From the NCBI GenBank assembly GCA_013054445.1, contig JAAMPI010001025.1, positions 1 through 20,911 on the forward strand: a stretch of DNA of 20,911 bases. Reading direction: 5' to 3'. How positions within the stretch are numbered: position 1 is the first letter of the stretch; every line of letters begins with the position of its first letter. Below the pieces are notes generated by a model. It was not told the origin of the DNA. It did not search any database and worked only from the letters and a program-made list of their open reading frames with translations. This stretch comes from Cudoniella acicularis. Taxonomy: Eukaryota; Ascomycota; Leotiomycetes; Helotiales; Helotiaceae. The translations under genes were made by a program, and so were the position numbers. Shown piece by piece: positions 1-11,096 of the stretch.

Positions 1-214
1 CGTATGATGTAAGAAGGTGCTATATTACGAAGAAACTAAGCTAAGGAGAGAAGAAGAGAGGTGGCCCTGGAGGGGCCTTATATACAGGAGGCGAGTTCTG
101 CTAAGCGAGGACACGTGATAAGGGGGACGCGTCGCAGCCTCTGTTGCATATAGCGCCACACCGTCTAAGGCTCCCTGGTCACAGGACTGTACGTTACACC
201 AGATCTGTGACATG
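1..214. other. unassigned DNA left of the pogo relic
   Basis: No coding region is recognised. The stretch holds a GGCCC/GGGCC inverted repeat near 63-77 and a segment at about 60-107 that resembles about 890-942 in the same orientation (shared GAGGTGGCCC, GGGG..CTTAT and TTCTGCT). This may be the end of another copy of the neighbouring transposon, but no terminal repeat can be defined from the window. Confidence 0.35.
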
Positions 215-217
215 TCC

Positions 218-856
218 TTCTATAATAACTTAAGCCTTTTAACCGATTCTATACTAATTATAAAGCGAAACTTCTTGATTTATTATTAGAAATCTCGAGA
301 GAAGAGTCATATATCTTAAAATATTAAAGCGGGATAGTAGGCCACAGGTCTATAGCTGACTAATATACCTAAGCCCCTGATAAGTCGTTTACTTTTAGAA
401 AATAGTAATAATATAATAGAACTAGCTTCGTCCGACTTAATCAAAGAAGTAGGACTCGTCTAGAGTAAGAATATATCCTTAGAACCCTGGGGAACCCCGC
501 AGGTAGCACGGGATATACGAACACAGGCTGAGAAAATTACCTGATTAGGCGAGTCTGATCTTCTGACTCGCTAATAGCTCTTTAAGAAGATTATAAAAGG
601 ATTTAATAAAAAGCATTATACTTTAGTATAGGTAGAGCTTCGAATTAAGCAGTTAGAAGCTCGGGTCGAGTAATTAGAGCCTAGGAAAAGACGGAAGGTT
701 CGGACTAGTCTAAATTCTAAGTTTTCGAATATCTGAGCTATTAAAGAGGCTTAGATCGAGGCAGGAGATCGTGGAATTAATAAGGAAGAATCTGATTTAT
801 CTATAGAATCTATAGCTATAAGCGATTGCATAGAAGTTCAAGATTTGTCGAGTTAA
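218..856 (+). pseudogene. degenerate pogo/Fot1-type transposase, C-terminal part
   Basis: One frame (codons starting at 302, 599 and so on) can be read from about 218 to a terminal TAA at 854-856, with many TAG, TAA and TGA codons inside. The amino acids between stops match the C-terminal half of fungal pogo/Fot1 transposases: NIKAG followed by a Trp-like position near 320-340, EPWGTPQVARDIRTQAEK near 485-535, IKQLEARVE near 645-670, and PRKRRKVRTSLNSKF near 681-727. The catalytic DDE core and N-terminal DNA-binding domains would lie upstream and are absent, so the copy is 5'-truncated. Most stops fall where Gln or Trp is expected, as C-to-T (or G-to-A) change would give. The family call is firm; the exact left edge and the terminal inverted repeats are not resolved. 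Confidence 0.8.
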
Positions 857-1014
857 TAGAGTTGTAGTCAGGTAGGCTAGAATTAAGCGAGGTGGCCCAA
901 ATGGGGGGGGCTTATGTTTCAGTATCAGGAGCCCTTCTGCTGGAGCGTATTTGTATTCCTAGTCGAATTAATCTGGAATCCTTGTTAGAAACTCATATTT
1001 GATCTACGGCATGT

Positions 1015-1284
1015 TCAATAATGGCGCCTTTTCCCCTTTGTAGTGACCGGCGATAGCAACCGATGTTCTGTGTTCCATAACCAGTCTCTCCACTGTGAGG
1101 CAGAACTGGAAACGGCAGGTCTTCGAGTCCGCGAGTTAACGCACTGGTCTTTACTTCTCCGTGAAGAATCTTGCCCACGCGGGTGTGGTTGCGGCTACTA
1201 CTGTGGAGTAACGTGCTCTTTGCTGCTTGAAGGCGGGCTCGATTGCGAAGTCTTTGGTGATTCTCCGGGGTCGTAGTATGACAT
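1015..1284 (-). pseudogene. possible relic of a small host gene (unrecognised)
   Basis: On the minus strand an ATG at 1284 opens a 90-codon frame ending in TGA at 1015-1017. Its only interruption is a pair of adjacent TAG codons in a Gln/Pro-rich stretch, where CAG CAG would be natural. The start (MSYYDPGESPKTSQSS), Ser/Pro/Gln-rich body and later WRDWLWNTEHRLL look like an N-terminal region of a fungal hypothetical protein. No domain is recognised and the frame may be chance, so this is a weak call. Confidence 0.2.
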
Positions 1285-2780
1285 GCTTTTGTACCTCTCA
1301 CATATCGCAATATCTGCACACAACTGGGCCTTATGATTAATCAAATGCGGAAACAGCTGCTAGACGCGGGACGGTTCAAGAATATCTTCCGTGTTCCGTG
1401 GCATTGCAGTTCGTGGAACGCCGTGGGCCCAAGTATGATGAGACTGGGAAGAAGAGGGGCTCACAGCTTCGCGCCGAGCAGTTGTTGTCGAGAAATCATT
1501 TTGCCGAGTATGATTCTCTGGATCCTCTGGCTCCCATCAACCAGCACTCTCTGGATTCTATTCAGCGTCATCCATTCGCCGGTCCATTTTGGCTACAGGA
1601 GAGATGCCCAGGCCGTATCGGTCTTGTTCCCAATGTATATTAAAATGATGTAAGATTACGTATTGAAAGAGAAGAGTCCAGTTCATAATTTCTAAGCTGT
1701 CTTCGGAAATAATTGATGTTAACCCATTTGCAGCCGTTGGCTAAGCGACTGTTTTTTAATCATTTCACTGTCCAGTTAGTCATTCCCTTAAAGTAAGGGT
1801 ACGTAGATCGAGACAAAGAATAGGCAAGGCGACGCAAAGGCGGCATCAATAAAAAGCGATGTGTTAATTCGACTAACGCAAAACGAACCCCCTCAGAAAA
1901 TAGAAGTCTAAGCATCAAGTTCCCGTTCTGCTTCGTTCGATGTCGATTAAGATATAAGCAAATCGCATCGACCTAGATAAAGTGAGTCTTCGACTTGGCC
2001 ATGGCTTCCCGCCTGAGCTCTTCCATGAATTTTCGGTCACGCCTTTGTCATATCTATCAATAGTGATAGTGATTTTTGGTAATTTGAGATCCCCCATGTA
2101 TACGAAAGAGCATTGAATTTTATTAAGCCGTTAAGGTCGATGTAAGTTACTTTAGTTGGCACTAGACATAGCTCCTTCGAAGCCAGGTGAAATCTCAAGG
2201 ATACGGACCTCGTTCTCTTCTAAAGGACGATACAGCTGATAACGCTTCTAAATTGTTGTTAAAGGCATTGTGTCAATGTTTTCGGGGTGCTTTTCACAAA
2301 TTTCGTTGCCGTAATACGCTTTCGCCATCACCCCGTGTCGAGGTCGTTTTGTCCGTCACAGGACGCGATCGCCCCTTCCGCCCGTTCAAAAGCTATAATC
2401 TTAGCAGCAGCATAAAAAAAGGGGGGGTAGTAAGTAACAATGAATAGAAAACCGTTGTGTGGTGAGATCTGGCCAAATACCTCTGCGCGTCAAAGAGTAG
2501 AAGGGGCTGTGCCATTGTGCTTGAGACGCAGATCTCGGGCAGGGCAAGTAGCGGTTGTTATCCCTAGAATTTGGCCGCATGCTAGCAGCTGTCTGAATTG
2601 TATGACTCGGGATAGTGCGCTAATTTTGGCCAATTGCGTGTGAACAAAAAAAGGGGTGCCAGAAAGGGTCCCCACCTCCTCCACCTGAAATTAATTCCGG
2701 GGGTCTAGAAAAAGACCCCGCAAGAAGTTTACTCTACTCGCACTGTGTGTCAGACTTCTGAGATCGCGGCGCCGCATCTA
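1285..2780. other. gene-free stretch
   Basis: No convincing gene is seen. Open frames at 1333-1653, 2187-2447 and 2440-2643 are short, lack recognisable domains and have no splice-extended continuation that I could build. A 7-bp hairpin with an AGAAAA loop lies at 2700-2719. A run of A and G at 2415-2428 adds low complexity. The stretch could be decayed transposon or intergenic DNA. Confidence 0.4.
2700..2719. repeat. short inverted repeat (GGGGTCT stem)
   Basis: GGGGTCT at 2700-2706 pairs with AGACCCC at 2713-2719 across a 6-base AGAAAA loop. A similar GC-rich stem with an A-rich loop lies at 3238-3257. No function is claimed. Confidence 0.5.
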
Positions 2781-3005
2781 GGTAGAACAAGCCCAACCAC
2801 TCCGAGCTGTAGTGCTACAACCTGAAGTATGAGACTCCCGAGCACTCTGATTTGACGTATTAGATTCCAGAGTACTCTGATTTGTAGTACAACAAGCCCA
2901 ACTACTCCGGGTTATAGTACCGCAACTTGAAGTATGCGACTTCCAAATACAGTGATTAATATCACAACAAGCCCAATCACTTAGGGCTATAGTACGATAC
3001 ATTAG
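2781..3005. repeat. degenerate tandem repeat, 15-bp period in 75- and 105-bp higher units
   Basis: AACAAGCCCAAYYACT occurs at 2786, 2891 and 2966, giving spacings of 105 and 75 bp. Inside the longer unit a roughly 30-bp block (gactcccgagcactctgattt, then gattccagagtactctgattt in variant form) is duplicated, which accounts for the 30-bp difference. All spacings are multiples of 15. Read on the minus strand the array is open for 77 codons (2778-3011) and gives pentapeptide-like periodicity (for example SSWAC, CTTNQ, STLES). It may be a minisatellite or a leftover of a repeat-coding gene; no start context, splice signals or flanking domain support expression. Confidence 0.65.
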
Positions 3006-3689
3006 TGACATAACTTTCGCTTTTTTTTTTTCTTGCTCATTGGGTTATAATAGCATATCTACACATTCTCACAAGTCTGGTTTCCATTTCACGTGACCAT
3101 ACCGGCTAGCTAGAGACTGTTAGTATTTCAGGCCTTAGTTACTCAGGCTCGGCTCAGGTCTGACTCAACTTCTGCTCACTATTCTACATGACGTGACGCA
3201 GTCAAGACCTATCTTCACCAGGAACAAACTTTTAACGAGGGGCCCGAAAAGGCCCCTTCCCGTCCAAGGCTGGGGATCCCGAATCTGTTAAAGCGGCTTA
3301 ATATCTAGGTTTTAAGGTTTTCAGGTATGCTAAATTCTGAACCAACTGACTGAGAAGTCGTCTGATTGTGTCGTTATATGACAGTCACTTTCAGGCCTAG
3401 CTCGCTAGTTTACGGGGCTTGATCACGTGTTGCAAACAACCACATGACCCAATACCAGACAGTTTCGGCTTTTTGAATGCTTCAGGTGCCTATCTAGCGT
3501 CATTTCACGTTCGTGACAGTTACCGCCCGACCATATCGATAAATGGGTGCTGGAGAAGGTAACATCGTACCTGAAATCCATGAAATAGGTGTGCTGCTGG
3601 TATATATCAAATTATCAACTCGCTTTGCTTGTGACAAAGCGACGCCTTCACATCCGTTCCTTTCTCCATCTGGGAGTTATCAACTCAAG
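3006..3689. promoter_or_regulatory. upstream region of the HET domain gene
   Basis: No gene is seen. It contains an oligo-T tract near 3020-3030, CACGTG palindromes near 3090 and 3424, a related cacgttcgtg at about 3506, and a 7-bp hairpin at 3238-3257. A TAA lies directly before the upstream ATG at 3543. CACGTG is the core of bHLH (Cbf1/E-box) sites, but use as such here is inference. Confidence 0.35.
3238..3257. repeat. short inverted repeat (AGGGGCC stem)
   Basis: AGGGGCC at 3238-3244 pairs perfectly with GGCCCCT at 3251-3257 around a CGAAAA loop. It resembles the hairpin at 2700-2719 in stem length, loop length and loop composition. Confidence 0.5.
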
Positions 3690-5435
3690 ATGCCCGAGCC
3701 TTACGAGAATGAGAGGATCGAAAAACACAATCATCCCTTTAGAGAATATGCATATCAGCCTCTCCTCCTTGGCGACGTCCGTCTCCTCTCCATCGGTACG
3801 GGCTCAGAAGAGCTCCATATCACCCACGCCAGTCTCAATACAGCTCCGAGCTACACCAGCGTTTCGTATAGCTGGAACGGCCAACAACGCGACCATGACC
3901 TCCACGTGGACGGGCAGAATCTGAAAGTTATCAAGAATCTCCGAAATGGCTTGCCCCATCTGATCAAACAAGCCAACACCCGGTTCTTGTGGATTGATGA
4001 AATTTGTATTGACCAAAAGAATGATGAGGAGAAAGCACTTCAAATACGTCTGATGCGGGAGATCTATACTAAATGCCAAGAGTGTCTGGTCTGGCTTGGG
4101 GATAGAACACTAGAGGCCGATATTGCTATGGATGCCATACCGAGAATATCACAGCATCTTAAGCTCCATGATGCTGTACAGGTTTGGGAAAGAGAGGGAA
4201 TTGCTGTTGGTTCTCCCGAGGTTCTTGATTCATCTCTCTGGAAGGGCTTCGTGAATCTCTTCTCCCGGCCCTGGTTCAGGCGTGTCTGGACATTCCAAGA
4301 ATGCGTTCTTCCCGATGATGTCTTTTTTCTCTCCGGCTCAAAAGTGTTGGCGTTCGCAGACATAGAGCCATTAGCGATGCCTCTGTTACACCATCTTACT
4401 TCGCTGCAACTATTCTTCCATAATGCCCATTTAGGAGAACCGGGACTCCACGCGGGTTTCCTAAGGGTACTCAGGACAGCCGAATTCAAGAGTCTTAACC
4501 AAAAACCTAAAAATTGTCTGGACACTCTCAGATTGCTATACTTTACTAGACCTTGGATAGCCTCAAACCATTTAGACAAGATCTATGGAATACTGGGTTT
4601 AGCTGATAGCTCCCTGCAAGATCACCTGGTAGTCGATTACCATAGCACAGATGTTCAAATATCGCGACAGGTTGCTCAATGGTACACTTCATTTGGTGAA
4701 GATCTCTTCATCTTAAATCTCGCAAGTTCGTTCAGGCGTTACGAGGACGGATTACCCTCTTGGACACCAAATTTCTCGCGACTGGGAAGCCACTGGTGTA
4801 TTGGAGTGATCTGGCCTCGATTTCGGACTGGGATGAACAAGGAGTCCGTACCTAGACCATTCCCTTCTGTCCTTTCGGGGGAGTTGCACGTACGTGGATT
4901 TCGTGTTGATCAGGTCACACACGTGGTCTCGTACTCGGGCAAACCAAATACCAACCGAGCAGAAAAATGCAGAAATATCCTTGACTGGGAAGAAACTTGC
5001 CTTGCTCTCTCAAAATCCGTATTCGGAGAGACGGGTATTGGTGTTCCTGATGATCATCTTGAACCAAACCAAGGCGATTATGATTCGTTGAAGTGCTTCC
5101 TGAAAGTAAATTCTACTGGGCAGTGCCTTCCACCTGAGCTCGAAGCACGCAATCAAGATCTGGCAGTTCAAATTCGCCGTCTTTCCCAAGTCTCAAGACT
5201 TGGAAAATTTTTCTGCACACAGAACGGACGGATTGGCCTTGGGCCAATTAGCACACGGCCTCAAGATCAGATTTGTATCTTCTATAACGGGTCCACGCCC
5301 TTTATTATACGCCAAAGGCCCGAACTTGGGCTAAAATATCAACTCGTCGGTGACTCTTATACTTACAGCTTGATGAATGGCGAGGCATTTCAGTCTGAGA
5401 TTCGACAGCCAGATGAGACTTTCATTTTGATTTGA
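3690..5435 (+). CDS. HET domain (heterokaryon incompatibility) protein
   Basis: An intronless frame encodes a HET domain protein of 581 residues from the ATG at 3690, or 630 from an in-frame ATG at 3543. I prefer 3690 because it has A at -3, starts just before the usual HET lead-in (YQPLLLGDVRLLSI), and the 49 extra residues look non-conserved. In 630-residue numbering the hallmark blocks are SYSWNG at 108, WIDEICIDQ at 150 followed by MREIYTKCQECLVWLGD, RPWFRRVWTFQE at 242, and DKIYGILGLA at 345. The rest is the variable C-terminal region seen in this family. HET proteins act in the cytoplasm in non-self recognition and can trigger programmed cell death after fusion of unlike hyphae; the partner of this one cannot be inferred. 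The frame has no stops and no sign of RIP, so it is probably functional. No NACHT, WD40 or ankyrin partner domain is present. Confidence 0.93.
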   Translation: MPEPYENERIEKHNHPFREYAYQPLLLGDVRLLSIGTGSEELHITHASLNTAPSYTSVSYSWNGQQRDHDLHVDGQNLKVIKNLRNGLPHLIKQANTRFLWIDEICIDQKNDEEKALQIRLMREIYTKCQECLVWLGDRTLEADIAMDAIPRISQHLKLHDAVQVWEREGIAVGSPEVLDSSLWKGFVNLFSRPWFRRVWTFQECVLPDDVFFLSGSKVLAFADIEPLAMPLLHHLTSLQLFFHNAHLGEPGLHAGFLRVLRTAEFKSLNQKPKNCLDTLRLLYFTRPWIASNHLDKIYGILGLADSSLQDHLVVDYHSTDVQISRQVAQWYTSFGEDLFILNLASSFRRYEDGLPSWTPNFSRLGSHWCIGVIWPRFRTGMNKESVPRPFPSVLSGELHVRGFRVDQVTHVVSYSGKPNTNRAEKCRNILDWEETCLALSKSVFGETGIGVPDDHLEPNQGDYDSLKCFLKVNSTGQCLPPELEARNQDLAVQIRRLSQVSRLGKFFCTQNGRIGLGPISTRPQDQICIFYNGSTPFIIRQRPELGLKYQLVGDSYTYSLMNGEAFQSEIRQPDETFILI

Positions 5436-6199
5436 CTTTCCGTGAGGCCTTAAATAGGGTGTGGTAGTACAAGTAAGAGAATTTGCACAGAATGAATTGT
5501 AAAATCAGATCCAGAGTTTCAAATGAGTCATAGAATAAAAAAACTCAGAGCTTTAAACCGTACTCTTTCACGCCATTTCGTATCACATGACTTTACAACC
5601 TAGTCACGTGAAGCAAAGGGCTGGGAAGTGTGAACATTCCGATACAGAAACATCCAAGCCATCTTAGCGCATAATTTAAACGGGATGAGGAAAGACATGT
5701 CGAGTTGAAGTTCAAAGAGCCACATAGCTGATTCATTCTTATCGTTCAGAAGCATTCCCCCCCGCGCCTGTTTGGAGGCGTTTGTTGGAATTGTTCCTCC
5801 CGTACCTTGTGATTTGTTCAGCAATCCGTTACTAACCGAGAGAGCTGGAGCCACATCGCTTTCCAGTTGGCAAGCCTCGCACCAGCGGAAGGCCCGAGCC
5901 GTAACGGTGGACTGGTCTTGAAGAGGTTTTGTTATTTTACATCACGTGTGCACGATCAATTTTTTGAAACCTTGTGACATCACGGATTAACGTATCCCCT
6001 AATTTAATGTGCGGGATCAATTCTCCAATGGAGAAAGCTCGACAGCACCATGGGTGCGGCCATAAGATCAGACGGGGGTGTAGTGCACTCGCTCACAGCC
6101 TCAACCGTCACTCAAGTATGGGATATCAAAGTCAGACATCAGTTCATTTCCTGTACATCAACATTTCGAGGCTATGGTTCCTCGGTGTGATAGATAAAG
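5436..6199. other. intergenic region between convergent HET and oxidase genes
   Basis: The HET gene ends at 5435 and the oxidase gene ends, on the opposite strand, at 6200, so this should hold two 3' ends. No coding frame is convincing. CACGTG palindromes occur near 5604 and 5943. Nothing else is recognised. Confidence 0.4.
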
Positions 6200-8172
<1,973 letters not shown>

Positions 8173-9613
8173 GTTTGATTCTTGATGGACGAGGATAAAG
8201 AATTGAAACTAATTCTCTGGTCAGAGTTCCAGATGTCAGAAAACTAGGACCGAAGACGATCCAGCTCCTTTTTGGGTGGTCTTTTGGAATTCCCTAGAAC
8301 ACGGAACTGGAAGTACAAGCTCACACCACTAGTTTCATGCCTTCATGGTCTCACCGTAATTTCAGGGTGGAGAGTGAACAACATGCTAGCTTGAAACGCT
8401 CGCAAGGGGACGAGGAAGGAATGATATCGTCAGTAGCGGAAAGTGTAGCCGTGATGTTGGATGCAACAAACTATTCGAATGCTCCGCTTACTTGGTTGTT
8501 GGAACGCAGAAAACACGAATCGAAGTTGGCTTCACGGTACACTCCAACATCGGGTCCTCTGCAGACGCTGGCCATGTAGACCGTGGGCGCGTCGTTGGAC
8601 CTGGGGCAACCTTAGGTCTAAATTAGCAGGGCCCGGGGGTTTCCCACTCGCGGGGAGACTCCCGAACGTTGACGCCGTCCACTCAAATGAGTCTATGACT
8701 GGTGGTAGGGCCAACAGATGATCCGCGAGTTTGGTGCCAAACACCGCACGAGTCAAAGGCCCGGCTATTTTCACCAGTTTCAGGGATTCCTTGCGCGGGG
8801 AGACGACTCAGAGCGAACCGCGCTGGGAAAACGTAACGTCTTGGGGATCATCACTAGCAAGATTGAGTGATCTACAGCTGTCTGCTGCAACCAAGGACGC
8901 CCTGAAATCCATTGATCTCCATGCATTTTTTGTTTTTTCCCCTTGGCTTGTCAAATAGCAGATGCCACATTGAAACCCGAAAATTCTCACTGCGCGGCTG
9001 TTAGCGAAACTCATGGTTGGGAGTTGGTTTTCATACTGAATCGCTGCACTTGCGGTTCAGCGACCGTTGTCCTGTTAAATAAGACAAGGTAACTTCCACC
9101 GCCCTCGCCACAAGTACCTCTCGGCAAAAACAAAGAAAAGCGGTTTTACTTACTCTGTAAAGCTAAAGCTAGTAGGGACATCTAAATTTGAAGGAAATGC
9201 TTTCGTTCAAAGCTGGAGAAGCCTGGTTCATTGTTCGCTAACGGGATAAATATGTGGACACTGTCTCACTTAGCCCCTGGTCACTCCCACCGCCATGGGA
9301 CCTTCGTGGCTTGACTATCGATCAGAACCAGAATTTGAACTGAAAATCCCTTTTCAGACCCTGGGACACGTTTAATACTCGTCATGCGGGGTTTGACGAC
9401 CGGTAGATCATTTCTATTCGCACTCTTGAGATCAGCCAAGAGTAGCTTGGGATTATCTGAAAAGCTAAAGGAGAGTCTCCTGTCCCGATGTTGCACCTCC
9501 TTCACTACCAGCGCTGCGACTTGTGAAATAACGCCCAAGGAACGCTCTTTTTTTGACAGCATCCTCTGTACTCTATCTTCTATTTGTTTCTTGTACAGGT
9601 TATTTCAATCACT
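8173..9613. promoter_or_regulatory. divergent intergenic region of oxidase and membrane-protein genes
   Basis: The oxidase is transcribed leftward from 8172 and the membrane protein rightward from 9614, so both promoters should be here. Short open frames (for example 8337-8579, 8461-8721 and 9281-9562) have no recognisable domain. A CGCGGGGAGAC-like word appears twice, near 8650 and 8796. No clear TATA box or defined operator was identified. Confidence 0.4.
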
Positions 9614-10794
9614 ATGTCTTCTTATTTTGGGAGCAATGGTCCTCTGATCGTTGCAGTCATGTGGACGGAAACGATTGTTGCGTTGTTGTTTGTCCTTGCC
9701 CGTCTATACACAAGAACTCGACTTCTGCGCAGTCTAGGTTGGGATGACCATCTAATCAATATCTCTATGGTAATTGACCTCCGAATCTTGTTAATGTTCG
9801 ATAGAAAACTGATAATCTTCCGAAGTTCCTCTTTTTAGGATAGACAATTCTCTGTACAGTGGCCGCCACCAACGGGTTTGGAAACCATTTGACAGATCTC
9901 GGCCTCCCACAAGCAGTCAAAGCAATCAAATGGGAAATAGCTGGACAAACATTCAACATTGTTGCAATCGGTACAAGCAAGAGTTCGGTGGCGGTGTTTC
10001 TGCTGCGCATCGTCACTCGCAAAACTCACTTCTGGGTGTTGTGGTTTTGCATCTTTAGCACAGCTTTTGTTTGTGCTTCTTGTATTGTCTTCATGTATAC
10101 TCAGTGCACCCCTCTCGAGTCTGTTTTCAACCCGTCAATACCGCATACATGTTACTTAAACTTCACTGTCAATGCTATCTTTTCCGGGAGTAAGTTGTTC
10201 ATTGTGAGTATTGATGTATTTGGTGGCTAATGATTGTCAGGCTACACTGCCGGAATGGACTTTGCACTAGCTATATTTCCCTGGTTCATTCTGTGGAAAC
10301 TTAATATGAAGCGGAAGGAGCGTCTTACCATCGCCTTGGGTCTATCACTTGGTGTTTTGTAAGTCATTCAAGCTACTAAGCCTTCATAACTTATACTTAA
10401 CCAATTTTGTAGCGCAGGAATCTGTGGTATCATCCGAGCAGTGGAACTCCAAGGAATAGCAGGGAAGTCCGACTATACATGTAAGTCTATACCTTCTCTT
10501 TACTCGCTCTTGAATCCTGCCTGAATTACTTGAACCGTACCAACTTCTCACCTAGATCTCACTCTTCCCCTTATCCTCTGGGGCTCCACCGAGCTACTTA
10601 TCTGCATTCTCTGCGCCTCAATCCCTATTCTCCGACCACTATATAAACACGTCCGAGGCATCCACTCTTCCAACGCCGCCTACGAACTCGGCCATACTCC
10701 CTCGCGGCAACTCGAGACCGGCGGAGAAGGAATTCGGCTCGAATACCAAAAGAAGCTTTTATACCCGCTCAACAAATCGTGGCGCTGGGGATGA
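9614..10794 (+). CDS. PTH11/SAT4-like seven-helix membrane protein (fungal 'rhodopsin' domain), 5 exons
   Basis: Exons are 9614-9769, 9844-10189, 10241-10358, 10413-10480 and 10556-10794, joining to 308 residues. Introns are 74, 51, 54 and 75 bp and GT-AG; donors 2-4 are GTAAGT, and intron 1 uses GTAATT with acceptor GATAG, chosen because it alone keeps frame. Seven hydrophobic helices lie at about residues 10-30, 44-60, 83-106, 114-137, 168-188, 196-216 and 230-255. Family marks include LGWDD after helix 1, the Cys-containing YTQCTPL loop after helix 4, YTAGMDFALAIFPW in helix 5, MKRKER before helix 6 and GSTELLICILCASIPILRPL in helix 7. There is no N-terminal CFEM domain. This fungal domain is usually called rhodopsin-like but is related to PTH11-type putative receptors; ligand and signalling are unknown. 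The expected cytoplasmic tail lies downstream in another frame (see 10748-11008), so the stop at 10792 probably reflects a frameshift. Confidence 0.85.
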
Positions 10795-11008
10795 ATTTGG
10801 GGTTAGAAATATAGCGATGACGATAGGGGGGCAGGAAGAGGGTGTGGGAACCAGTACGACGATATTCATGGGAGGTACACATGATGATTCGAGTGATAAG
10901 GAGATTTTGCAGGGGGAAACAGGGAAGTTTGGGGATGTTGAGGCTGGGTTTAGTAGCAAAAAGTCTATTTGTAAGAAGACGCAGATTGATGTTAGCTATC
11001 AGGGATGA
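10748..11008 (+). pseudogene. out-of-frame C-terminal tail of the seven-helix protein
   Basis: After the A4 run at 10748-10751 the frame one base later reads without stop to a TGA at 11006-11008. It ends in HDDSSDKEIL and KKTQIDVSYQG, the kind of Asp/Ser-rich stretch and KT.I.V.Y ending often seen at the C-terminus of PTH11/SAT4-like proteins. Reaching it would give a protein near 380 residues, a usual length for the family. No GT-AG intron with a plausible length connects the frames. A single-base gain in the A run, or a sequencing error there, is the simplest explanation. Confidence 0.6.
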
Positions 11009-11096
11009 TGAGTATACCTAAAGAGCACTGTATGCTACGATATACGATAGAACAGGGAGGCGTCGACTCTTGGCAGCGAGATTTTGGTAGGCTGCG

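Noticed and set aside
1398..1643. Plus-strand frame of 81 codons whose end (GRIGLVPNVY) recalls the end of an SH3 domain
   Set aside because: It begins at a GTG, has no other SH3 features such as the ALYDY block or the paired Trp, and no intron links it to more domain sequence. The similarity is too short.
2700..3257. Hairpins followed by A/T as bacterial-type terminators
   Set aside because: All other evidence is eukaryotic (spliced fungal genes), so intrinsic terminators are not expected.
5600..5854. Minus-strand frame of 84 codons between the HET and oxidase genes
   Set aside because: No domain, no splice-linked continuation, and it lies where two gene 3' ends should be.
10779..10827. 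An intron joining the seven-helix protein to its out-of-frame tail
   Set aside because: The candidate GTGGCG donor with downstream AG sites gives introns of 28-48 bp, none of which restores the tail frame.
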